From Rhodamnia argentea (taxonomy: Eukaryota; Streptophyta; Magnoliopsida; Myrtales; Myrtaceae), in the NCBI RefSeq assembly GCF_020921035.1, contig NC_063150.1, forward strand, positions 23,607,826 to 23,671,825: 64,000 bases of DNA, given 5' to 3'. This document shows, in pieces, positions 46,162-57,700 of this stretch. The notes under the pieces were generated by a model, which worked only from the letters and a program-made list of their open reading frames with translations, did not search any database and was not told the origin of the DNA. The number at the start of each line of letters is the position of its first letter. Position 1 is the first letter of the stretch. Position numbers and translations under genes: made by a program.

Positions 46162-46359
46162 GCAAGTCTCAGGCTGCCACGTCTGCTGAGTTCAGCCACG
46201 CGTCGACCATTTCGGGGTCTCCGAACCTCATTCTCTTGCCACGGATCGCTCCCACAACGAAAGCCATGCTGCCGAGCTCTTCATAGACGACGAAACCTCG
46301 TACGTTCATCCTTTGTAGAACACGAGTCACGTAGTCAGCAAGCGCACGACCAAGGAAAA

Positions 46360-47471
46360 ATGAGCCAGGACCAGCCACAGAGACCGGAGCAAGGCCAAGC
46401 CGGCCGTGATCCCGTCAAGTACGGTGACGTCTTCGACGTCTCCAGCGACCTCGCCTCAAAGCCCATCGCTCCTCAGGACGCAGCAATGATGCAAACTGCC
46501 GAGGCCGTGGTCTTCGGCCAGACCCAGAAGGGCAGCCCTGCTGCCGTCATGCAGTCCGCTGCTACCAGGAACGAGCAGGCCGGCCTGGTTGGCCACCGCG
46601 ATGCGACAGACGTGGCCAAAGACCAAGGCGTCACTGTCACTGAGACCGATGTCCCCGGTCAGCGAATAATCACTGAAGCAGTGGCCGGACAGGTTTCCTT
46701 CTTTTCTATGTACTTCTGTATGTGGGGAAAAACAGAATTTCTGGAAAGATGCTACTCGTTCATTGAATTAGTTCATTAAGCGAGGTGGCAATTATGACTT
46801 AGCATTTAGTGTATTTACGTGAGTTGGTGCAACTGGGACTCTTAATCGGTTCTCACAGTTTCTGTCGCGATCAGGTCGTTGGACAATATGTCGAACCCAC
46901 GCCGGTGCAACACTCGGAACCGGCAGCTGTGGTGGAGCAGAGCGCGATCACCATTGGTGAAGCGCTCGAAGCGGTGGCCCTGACAGTGGGAGGCAAGCCG
47001 GTGGAGCAGAGCGACGCTGCCGCAATTCAAGCGGCGGAGGTTAGGGCGACCGGATCCAACGTCATAAGTCCCGGGGGCCTAGCCGCTTCCGCTCAATCCG
47101 CGGCTGCTCACAACGAGGGGGTCGACAGGGACGAGGACAAGATCAAATTGGGCGACGTCTTGACGGTATGCCATAGAAGCTTTAGCAGCGCGTTTTGAAG
47201 ATTTGATCCTACCTATTGTTGTTGTTATGCGACGGCACTGGACTCATCACATTTGGAATATTCCATACCAGTAACGAAGGCGGTTCGTGTTTGTTTGCCC
47301 TTGTAGGGTGCGAAGGAGAAGCTGCCGGCCGACAAGGCGGCGACGAGGCAAGATGCCGAAGGGGTGGCGAGCGCGGAGCTGAGGAACAACCCCAACGTGG
47401 TGACGCAGCCGGGTGGTGTGGCGGCCTCGGTCGCCGCCGCCGCTCGACTCAACGAAGCTGTCAACCCTTGA
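46360..47471 (+). CDS. LEA protein, seed maturation protein (SMP) type
   Basis: Three exons, 46360-46692, 46875-47165 and 47307-47471, give 262 residues. Three SMP domains can be seen. The first is at residues ~18-75 (VKYGDVFDVSSDLASKPIAP, then QSAAT). The second is at ~136-195 (ITIGEALEAVAL, then SPGGLAASAQSAAAHNEGV). The third is at ~199-258 (IKLGDVLTGAKEKLPADKAA, then QPGGVAASVAAAARLNEAV). The start MSQDQPQRP is the standard SMP-LEA opening. An in-frame upstream ATG at 46048 would add 104 basic residues unlike the family and is rejected. Such proteins are hydrophilic, accumulate late in seed development and are thought to protect cells during drying. I recall At3g22490 as an equal-length relative. 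The third domain is very alanine-rich. Confidence 0.92.
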
Positions 47472-48127
47472 GACAAGAAAGAGTTCGGAGAGGAAGCTTT
47501 GTTCGATAAGACGGGGCTTTTTGTCTGGGTTTTCGTCTTCTCTTGGATGTGTTTTCTTCTCGATGTAAAGCGTGCGGTGTGGTAACATCTGTGCATTGCT
47601 GGGTCTTGTCTTTTGAACTTTTTCGCTCCTCTCTGTTGTCTTTGTTTCAAATTTGCAAGTCTTTCGTTCAATCTGCGAGCATTCCTCCAATCCTCGTTCT
47701 GAATTTTTGATACTGCACGGCATTTAGGAAGATATTCAGCTTGTTTTCTTCCTGTGGACCTACTTGAGAAACCAACAGGTTTGCCGAAAAAATGCAGTAT
47801 ATAGTATTAAGCGTTGATAAATGTTATAAAAAAAGAAGAAGATAATTTATATAATAAAAATGCGTAATCACGCTTATTAATTTTTTTTGGCGGATTGCTA
47901 TACAGGTCGGCAATAAAAAAAGAGAGATGGTAAATTTCAAAAATCAAATCTTTGACAGCAGCTAGGTATAGAGAGAAGATGTTCATATTATGTTCATGCA
48001 TAACTTCCATTCCGTTAAATTGCACTAATTTTAATCTTAATTTTTCAGCTTCGCCATGGTTAAATCTGTAGACACGCCCTTAGGTGAGGGCCTGGGCTAG
48101 GCGAGGCTTCCGGCAGCGACTCAAACC

Positions 48128-48167
<40 letters not shown>

Positions 48168-50040
48168 CATTTTAAAATATTATTAGAAATGTATCATGTC
48201 AGCACCGGACGGTCAAATAGACTGAAAATGTATAATTGTAAAATGTTTATAACTCAATTGGCAAAAAAAAAAAAAAAAAACAAGTCTATGGCTGAATTGG
48301 CACAATTACGTTTAGGATTTCTTTTTTGGTAATTCTCTTTAAATTCTATTCTTGATTTCACTTTCATAGAGTTGGTTACCCTACTTTTTCATTTTAATTA
48401 GATTATAAAAGTTGATGATATTCTTCTTGAAGCAATGCACTCTAACATACACAGCGGAATTACTCGGAATTAACAAGCCCGGAAACTTACTTGATCACCG
48501 ATCGAAGAAGTATATCACATAATGAACATACTTCGGGTTTTCGCGAATTAGATATTACTGTTGTAATCCCTCGAGAGATCATTCTGTCACGTTATCTTGT
48601 TCAAGAGGGGGTAAGAATGTTGTCGTCGTTTACTATTTTGTGTACTTTCCTTGTTGAAGGAATTGACAAGTTTATCAATGGCAGAACAAAGGTGATTCTA
48701 TTATCACGTTGAGAGAGGTAACTGCCTTAGCAATTTTTTATATTTAAATGATAACTGCCCTTTGGTAGTTTATCCATAATGGGATAAGGGCTGTGATAAC
48801 CTACATGAGCGGACCGCGGACCACGGTCCTTCCCATGAATCCCAAACACTCCAACCTAGTGCATACATTAACTTATATATCCCTTTAAGTCATGGCAATT
48901 GTACTTGCCATATTTTCGATTAGCTTATTGGCCGATTAAATTGAAGGCTACATGATTAAACAAAAAAATGCACAATGACTGATTTGCTACGTGATGATTT
49001 TATTGGAAAAGAGCAAAGCCATGGTATTTATTTCGCTCAAAATTAGGTCTCTCTATCACGTGTTCTGCCTCTAGCTTCTGGGAGTATTACATTCGAGCAC
49101 TTCGAGTTGAGTTGGTCCTTGATCAGATCTTTGCTCAAGATCAAAACACGAATATTGGAAGAGCGTAAACCTCTTCCCCTATGATGAATTGTTGCAGAAG
49201 ATGTTATTGGAGCCAGACATTAACCTATGCATGTAGCAAACTGTGGTACTGTCTACAGCAATTCAGAATGTTCATGTTGCAGCTCAATTATCTCTTTGGC
49301 GTCCGTCGAGATGGACACTGTCGGAGCTCTGTCGCAAGCGACGGAAGCCATTGCATATGCACGAGGAATTTCAGATTAAGCACGTGAAACAAAGTTTTGG
49401 TAGGAGAACAGTCATTCGCACTATGTACAGTTCTCGTGTTTTCCTATGGATGTGGTCATCTGTCGCATGAACATGCCCTGTTCGAATGGCATCATCTTCT
49501 TCTTTTTCTTCAGGAGTCTGCTTGGCGTGCGAAATAGGATTACCGGAGGAGCGCAGCAACGGCAAAGCATCCTCCGAAATGTTTTCCTCTTGATAGTAAA
49601 AGGTGTGAGAAGGGGCAGCCGATGCCGGCCACCCTCGAGCGTTATCATATGAGTTTCAAACTAGCGATGGAATGTCCGGTGCCGCCCCATTTGTTTGCGG
49701 GAGTACAGTTGGGGCAAATCCTACGCCATTGCATGATCTGAACCTCCGCCATAAACAGTAGCCAAGACTTTATGAGATCGATGGGCAGTTAGGATGTTCC
49801 GAACCCGTGAGGCTATGACGGAAGCATCCTTATCTAATCCAGTGCAATCCGGCAGATTTATCATGATAAATCACGGTTTAGATGGATCCAGAACTCGAAT
49901 CACGGAACGATTTTTATTTCCTCTTTTACACAGGCTGCGTTAACGATTTTTATTTCCTCTTTTACATAGGCTGCGTTAACAATTTTTTTCCGAAATATTA
50001 GCAACTTTTTCAGAAAGAAAATTTTGCGTGTACTCTTGTG
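47472..50040. other. Long spacer, no supported gene
   Basis: 47560-47640 is probably the LEA 3' UTR. 48126-48167 is an A tract followed by (TA)n. Short ORFs at 48491-48712 and 49181-49650 have no recognisable domain, and reading the minus strand at 49370-49650 also gives no family. I see no gene I can defend. Confidence 0.45.
48126..48167. repeat. Poly-A followed by (TA)n microsatellite
   Basis: About 20 A residues run directly into a TA run. Could be a decayed SINE or LINE tail, with the GC-richer stretch at 48078-48120 as its remaining body, but no flanking duplication is evident. Confidence 0.7.
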
Positions 50041-50074
50041 TTTTCATTAGAGGACTAGTATCTATCACAGTAGA

Positions 50075-50492
50075 ATTTGATTAATCGGTCGAGTTTTCGA
50101 ATGATCGGTTCACGCTTCGATCCGGTCTCACCCTGAAATTGGGAACCGGAATGGGTGAACCAATTCCCAATTTCAATGAGAGGGAACTGGACCGAATTGC
50201 CTACCTGCTCAATTTTTTTTTTGTGATTAATTATTCTCTTTAACGACATATTTAATGTATCACCTTTCGTTATTTGCATCACCTTATAGCTAAACCTAAA
50301 AGTCAAACTAAACATTTTAGGTTTACGTTTATGTTTACATTTAGAAAATTTCTTTTAAGAAAAAATGATATTATTCGGTCTGGTTTCTTTTTAGAATCTC
50401 CAATTCTATGAAACTAGGAATTGGATCAAATCGGCCGATCCGGTCCGGACGATTCCCGATTGGATCGATCTGTTTCGTTCAGTCCTAGTCAT
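50075..50492. repeat. GGTTCCGG-family element (hAT-like), ends unclear
   Basis: Contains GATCCGGTCTCACC, GGGAACCGGAATGGG, CGATCCGGTCCGG and similar runs near both ends with an AT-rich middle, as in the complete hAT-like MITEs of the left half. The right end, on the complement, is TAGGACTGAACG. No convincing flanking duplication. Confidence 0.45.
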
Positions 50493-53400
50493 AACCTACT
50501 CGGCTGATTATGATGTATGCACGCACATTCTTGGCTCATATACAGCTTTTTTGAAAGTGCGAACAAATGATGGCCACCATAATTGATCTGAACGGGGCAG
50601 TGTGCAAGGACAGATGCTGACTCGGGCTTCTCTCTCTCTTTGGAAAGGACAATAATTCAGTGGGGAAGCACAAAAATTGCGAACAGTAGCGTGAGAACCT
50701 CGGTACTCCTTCCATTTGCCTCGCTGTGCGCCTAGCCTTTGACTCTCAGTCTGATTTCCCTTTCGAAATCTCATGGCTCTCTCGTGATCTTCCAGGACCC
50801 CCTACATCGTAAGAATGACGAGCATAAAGACAATTCGGACGTGCAAGAGCGTGGCGGATTAGCGGGAGAACAATGAACTTGGAAATTACAAGTTGTGTGG
50901 CAAATAGAGCGGTTTACTACGTTTGGTCGATCCCATGATCTATTCCTATGAAGTGAAATCCTGTGCAGCGAAGCTCGTGATTTGAGCTCTCCCTCGCGAT
51001 CACGAAAAACGAGGTATTGGACTCCGGTGCCGATTTCTCAACTTGGGCGGTGACTTTGATCGAAGGGGAGTTGACCTGAGTGGGAAAGAGAACTCGTATG
51101 CATTTAGTTAACTGGTAAAGTAAAACTTTTGAATGAAATTAAATCATATGAATAAGTAAGTTAGAGTTGACTGAAAATTTTATTTCTCCCCTGATCGTCC
51201 GTGACGAGGTATCGTATTTTGATGGCGATGCTTAGGACAACCTTGTTCGACGCTAGCATCTTGCTAAATGATGAGCAATCATGGACATCAAATCTAAATT
51301 TAGTGCATCCACAGTACATAGTTGTTCCCTCATAAACGGTAAACAACCAGACCTGGTGTTACCCTTAGCTTTTGCCGTATGCACCATGTTCAAATAAACG
51401 TTCCGTTTTGGGTTCATTTAACGAGTCACGTTCATGAGTGATTGATTGATTGATTGATGTGGCCGTGAAGAAATTGTGGGCTCTTTAGGGCACGTGAAGT
51501 GATGGCGCATTCTGGCGTGTGCTCTCTTCTTGTTTTTTTCTGCAATTTTTTTAGCATCCACGCCCACCCAAAGGAAACACCTCCTCGGAAAGAAGAAGAC
51601 GAGACAGCCTCTCGATCCTTTTTCCGTCGTTTCCGTCGCTTCAAAAGGTCAGTACCGATTGTGCCACGCAAACGTAAAATAGATGTCATCCATATCAGTG
51701 ATTATTGATCAAAATTGATCTCATAAACTTAGTTGGCAAATTATGAAAAGATTTAATATTCAATTGGCATAAATTTATAATTTTTTGATGACTTTCTTCT
51801 TCAAAAAAAGGTAGACATCGTCTCGGTTTGATGATTATGGAAACCCTAGCTTTTCGGTCGAGCGACAAAAGGAAGCATCTTATTGTTATTGAGCCCCACG
51901 TGTCCACGTTGGAGCAGAACCTCTTAAATAGATCGAAACGATCCAGAGTCGAACGAGTTCGCGCGATGAAATATTTAACTTGCTTTGGAGTTGATCATAG
52001 CAAGGTTAGTGCATGTATTTATTATACCTGGTAGATTGCTTCGTCGTTTTTGTAATTCTTATGTCTATCGAAATTCATCTAAAATAAGACAAATAACGGG
52101 CGGCTGACCGGCTTGCTTATCAAACGCAAAAAACCATACATGAAACCGCCGAATCAATAATCGAAGGGAGTCAAAATTCTAGAACAATTTAGTGCATAAA
52201 ATAAACAAAATCAAATAAGATAAAAATAGCAAAAGTTGTGGACCTTGAGACCCTATAACCAGGATCGTGGTCCGCCGGGTGCAACGAAAAAAAAAAAAAA
52301 CAAAAGAGTGAGATTTGGAGAGGGCCATTCCCAATCCCATGCTTCTGCTTGGTCCCTACGTGTTGTCACCATTCACTTGCTCTCTTTTCATTTGTCTTTG
52401 ATTATCATATCGGCATTAGGTTGGATCACTTGCTACTCCCCCTTCCTTAATAAAATAAACTCAATCAGTAGTTGCCGGTCGGCTCAGGACGGAATTTGAC
52501 ATGGATCCTTGCTAATATGACGGTGTGATAGTATCACGGTAGAATGCCAGGCATAAGCTCGGATGTGGGTCCCGCCACGATTGCTATATAGTTTTTGACA
52601 TTCGTAATATTTGCGATTGAGATTGTATCATTATCTTGTCACACTATCGGCTTCTCAAATCTCATTTGACATTATGGGTCACGACGTTATTAACCGGTCA
52701 ACAACTTTTGATGCCAATTTGCTCTTATTTTTAATTATTTTATGTTTGATTTACTATGAAAAAGTTTTTGCAATCGTATGTGCGGTTAGGTCTAGACATG
52801 CTTTGGGGTCGAAGTGTTGTTGTCGAATCCTGTGCTTAAATAGCTAGAAAAAAAAAAGTGGGCATTTCCAAAATTAAGGGAGTTGAAGCTTCATAGTCAC
52901 GCCATATACTACTTAGTGGCTGCCCCACAGGATTAGGGGTGAGCGATTTCATATTTTTTACAAGTTTGACCTATAAACTGGAACTTTCTCGTTAGAATAA
53001 GTTTCTCATTTTTTAGAACCTAAAACCTATCATATATATCTTGGAGCCTACCTGTTATAGGTTCCAAGGTCCACTTGGGTTCAAAATGTACTCCAAATTG
53101 AATGAATGCAGTAAATAATCATCTTTAATGATTACATCTTGCTGTTACAATCCACTTAACCACAGCTCAAATATAGATATATTAATAGATATGAAACATT
53201 AAAAAAATTAAAACATCAGTCATAAATAATGCCTAAAATGAAAATTCAAACTAGTGTTTCTAGACTATACACTCATCATCGGAGATCGTGTAATACCACA
53301 AGATCAAGTGAAAACAAATACAAAAAAAAAACACCAAAACTTATTACAGGTTTCTCATTCCATTTACTTAAAACTTGTAACCTATCTATCGGAACAAGAT

Positions 53401-53915
53401 TCCTCTGTTTTTGGAATTTGAAATCTACCCTACAAACCCTAAAACCGGTCATATTTTCCACGGGTTCGGTTTCAGGTTTTGCCCCGAAATCAAATGACAT
53501 GCTTTGACAAAGGACAAGCATAGTGCCACAAACATTATTTTCTACTCATATCAGATTGGACAAGACAACATTGGAGTCCAAAAAATAATCGAAACCCATA
53601 AAAAATATTGCCCAAAAGGGCGCATTGTCCAATGTCCCTACACACACCATGGCTGAAAGGAACGAACCATTCGCAGGCTCTCTTCCCAAACCAAACACTT
53701 TCCTCCTCCTCCACACACACACACACAGACATATATACATTCACTCCCTCCTCCTCCTTCCCTCATCATTGCTCTCCAAAGACACAACTCTCTCTCTCTC
53801 TCTCTCTCTCTCAAAACGTATGGAGAGAAAATGAACCCACCAACTCCATTTTCCTTCCCTTCCTTCATCCCTTAGCAACCCTCCAGTGATACCCCTGAAG
53901 AAGAAACCCTTAAGC

Positions 53916-53949
<34 letters not shown>

Positions 53950-53961
53950 GTGAGGTGAAAA
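50493..53961. other. Long spacer and OFP leader
   Basis: No gene that I can support. 51439-51459 is a (GATT)n tract. 52935 begins TAGGGGTGAGCGATTTC, a hAT-type left end of a GTTCCAAGG-type element reaching perhaps 53500, with no right end found. 53713-53727 is (CA)n, and 53788-53812 and 53917-53951 are CT-rich runs in the probable 5' leader of the OFP gene. Confidence 0.45.
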
Positions 53962-54790
53962 ATGTCCTACATCTTGTGGAAGAACATCCACCGTTGCTTC
54001 CCTGGGTTCAAGTGCCTACCTCCTCTTCCTTCTTCACCGCCAGCGCCCTCAAAGGATCAAGAACGCGACCACCACAACCACGGCTCGCCGTCCTCGTCGC
54101 CAGTTTCCACCAGCACCACCGCCACGCCAACTTCAGTCCTGGCCAAGAACTACAACTCCATCTATGACCTCACGTCAGATCCGTCCACCCCCTCCCACTC
54201 CACCTCCAAATCCTTTACGCCCTCTACTGTCACGGAGGACCTCTTCTCGTCCTCGGATGACTTCGACGTCGCCCTCTCGCTGCCTGACTTCGCCACCGTC
54301 TGCGCCTCACGGCGCTTCTTCTTTCCTCTCCCGGCAGCTCCAACTCGATCGTTGAGTCCGCGGCTACTGCCACCGCCACTTCCAAGAAGGCCGCCAGTGC
54401 GCCCGAAGCGGAGGCCGAGACCGAGACCCTAACGGGGCCCGGTGGGGTCGCGGTGCACAAGTACTCGCCCGACCCCTATTTGGACTTCAGGAGATCAATG
54501 CAAGAGATGGTTGAGGCAAGGGCTTTGACGGATGTGAGGGGCGATTGGGAGTACTTGCACGAGTTGCTCTTGTGTTACCTCAGGCTCAACCCTAAGCACA
54601 CCCACAAGTTCATCATTGAAGCTTTCACCGACCTCTTCATTGGCTTGATGGCACTGCCGGAGGCAGATAAGAGCCGGAAAACGGGGCGGCGGCGGAGGCA
54701 GTGCGGTGGTTCGATGGGGTGATAAACACTTATAATGTTGACACTCTGAAGGAACACAAAAAATTTGAGAAAAGGGTAAGCTTTGGGTAG
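53962..54790 (+). CDS. OVATE family protein, with two apparent frame breaks
   Basis: The N-terminus MSYILWKNIHRCFPGFKCL, a serine/proline-rich middle and FSSSDDFDVALSLPDFATV are read in frame 1. The gene then needs a -1 shift near 54321-54332 (TTCTTTCCTCTCCC) to continue SPGSSNSIVESA and reach the OVATE domain, YSPDPYLDFRRSMQEMVEAR...LHELLLCYLRLNPKH...FIGLMAL (54466-54660). A second -1 shift around 54671-54700 leads to AVRWFDGVINTYNVDTLKE and a stop at 54788. The corrected product would be ~276 residues, single-exon as usual for OFPs. OFPs are plant transcriptional regulators that bind TALE homeodomain proteins and affect growth and organ shape. All three frames are strongly OFP-like, so single missing bases at homopolymers (sequence error) are likelier than a pseudogene. 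The last codons AAAAGG/GTAAGC could instead be a splice donor. Confidence 0.8.
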
Positions 54791-57700
54791 TTTTTTTTTA
54801 AAAATTTTTCCTTTGGGACTGTTTCTTCCATGGATTGATCTTGTCTTTTGTGTAAAGTGATGCTTCATCCGTGAAGACAAAAGAGCAAATTACTTGGAAA
54901 TTAGCAGTCCAAGGAAGCGTGGGATGTTAATGTCTCGATGCGTGATTTATCTCTCCAATTTTCCTATGTTATCTGCCGTATCTCTACATGTGAAATATTA
55001 AATGTGTTGGAAAGACAAAACTGTAATTTCAATCTCATTGTGTCTGGCAAAAAGACAAAATCATCGGGTTGTTGTGCTTATTGGCTAATTGCAACCCTTT
55101 TGTTATGTTAATGATTCTCCTGGGTCTTAGGAATAGTACGTTGGTTGTCATTTCATGATGTTTTGAGCGTGGTCCTGGACTTGGGGCTTTTGGTGTGGTG
55201 GGACATTGGATTTTTCACTCGAAAACGGGAATATCATCGTTGCCTTTTGGGTTTATTGTTATTATAATGTATCGGATTACTGTACCGGACGATTTCACAA
55301 TTCGGACGGCCCTTCTTCCCTGTAATTAGCACGAAGATTGATGCAACATGTGTTCAAATGTTGGATTTGATTATGCAAAATCAGAATCATAACATGCTAA
55401 TTTTGGAAAATCGACAACAATTTACGGGCTTCGGTCTAGCCGGAGTTCTTGGCCATTCGATGTTTTCGTGTGGTTTACCCCACGAAGCAACAAAACTTAA
55501 ATTGGCAACTTGTGACCTAAGGAAAATTTCCACAAACATGAGAAACGAAGGTAGCTTATTGTAACCTTCCGAACCATATAATATAGAAGTGGGACATCTA
55601 GAAGTCGGCCAACCTAAGATAAATGATTTGGGAATGGTCAAAACAGATTTCTTGGTGTAATTGTTGTTAGGATGCAATAGAGAAGTCAGAGTAGTTAATA
55701 TATCCTGGTTAACCCATAACTCAATGACTTAAATTTTTGAGTGAAGGTAAGTCCAACTAAATATGTTGAGAGACCACGGATAAAGGTATGCATTGGAATT
55801 ATTAAGCTTTTGAGTGAATATGAGTCCAACAACTTCTGTTGTGCACTTCCAATAATTGTTAACTTTCTATCGCCAATATTTAGTGCTTGTTTGTTTCACT
55901 TGCTAACAATTCATTATAATCCATCCATATCACGATTCCATTCATTTCATATCCCTTTGGTGTATTGACATACTTGGTTTACAGAAAATGGTTAGTAGCG
56001 ATCTCTACAATATAAACCTTCTACGGCGCGGACATAATGTGAAAGTTTTTAAAAATTATTATGAAGGTGGGATAAAATTACCCATAAAATACTTTAATTT
56101 GTGAAAAATCGACTGTTATAAATTAAATAACATTGTCTAACGTCAGATACCATGTATAAGGTCGTGCTACCATATCATGTTGGGTTTAACACAACGTGGA
56201 TAGACAGTCAGTGTTGGCCAATATTTTGACTAATCAACTGTGATGGATAGACTTGTCAGAATTTATATTATAAATAGGCTATGTTCACTTCAATTGCAAC
56301 TATTAATAAGTTATATAATTTATTATATCAAGTTTGTCACAGAAAATGGTCCTATTATATACGAAATCATAATTTCTAGCTAAAGAGACTCATTTGACGA
56401 GTCCCACTCAGTCCACGAGATTTTTTAGACAAAAAAAGGGCACAAGGGTTTCTTTCCTTTTATAAATGAAGAAACTGACAAATCTGGGAGACAAACCAAG
56501 AGGATCCTAAAAGAATCTGTCATTTAATAAGTAGGGTTAAAAAATTGACAAGTATTTTAATTTGTTTGTTTGTTTGTTTTTGAGCAAATTGGTCACAAGG
56601 TGGTTGCTTCAAAGGTTAGGTTAACATCAGACCATTTGTCGGCATTTCATGTGAGTGTCTTTGTTATTAAATCGTTTCCATGCTTTTGCAAAAGTCTAGT
56701 CGTAGTGACATTTGGTTTGTCCTCAGGAGACGTAGTTCCAATGCAACAATTTGGTTCATGCGTCTTCTAGATCAGAAGAGCTCAATCGGCTTCGATTCCA
56801 TGTCAATTTGGGCACCATTTGTCTTAGCATAGTTTAAAGTAACAAAAATGATGATCTGTAAAATAAGGATACTATACTAAAAGTCCCTTTTGGATTCCTA
56901 CTTGACTACTCAAACATTTTAGAAATTCGTCGGTGGTTTTCATTCACATGATTTGAACAATGGAAAACGTATTTTATGCAACTACTAACCAATATCGTTG
57001 ATCGAAAAAGAAAATGTCAAAGTCGAAAAACATAAAGGTTGGATTTTCTCATCGTCCCATGCGAATACTAATTTGTTGAAATGCGATTGACTTGTAGCAC
57101 TGTGTAAGCAGCGGCCGTTGTTACGTAAAAGACATACTCGTGTTAGTGGGTTCGGCAATTCATATACTCTACGGCATGATTCTTGATTGGAGTTAAACAA
57201 GCACAAGAAACCAAATAAACCCAATTAAAGTTTATAGAAATGTGCTAAATTAATGGCACGCTTGCCCAAAACTACTGGCAAGGGGGAAGAGGGAGAAAAA
57301 GCAAGAGAGGCCAAATGCAGAAGCTAGACAGAAAGATATAAACAATGAAACCAAAAGTGACTCCGTGCTAAAAAAAACTAGTCATCGTGGTGTTAATATA
57401 TGGAGAATTATGTTAGTATTTGGCGCACAATCAAATCTAAGTAAAATATAAAGTGAGAAAGAGTAATCGAGACATGCAATTTTATTTTGGTTCACCCTTA
57501 AAGTAATGCTATGTCTAGCAAAGAATTATAATTATAATTAGCGCATTGCACCTCTCGTTACATCACTCAATTACAAACGAAAGAAAGTATATGTAACAGT
57601 ACTTATTCATAAGCACAAACCCAAACTATTAATGAAAAATTATGGGCTCAAAACTATAAAAACCTTTTGGTATCCAAGGGGCATTGTCCCCTTTAAACCC

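Noticed and set aside
46048-46359. In-frame N-terminal extension of the LEA ORF
   Set aside because: The 104 added residues are basic and unlike any SMP-LEA; the family opening MSQ(D/E)QP starts at 46360.
47225-47723. Two minus-strand ORFs of 148 and 158 codons
   Set aside because: Antisense to LEA exon 3 and its 3' UTR; no domain.
48078-48167. Possible SINE with poly-A tail
   Set aside because: No A/B box pair or flanking duplication could be read; kept only as a simple repeat.
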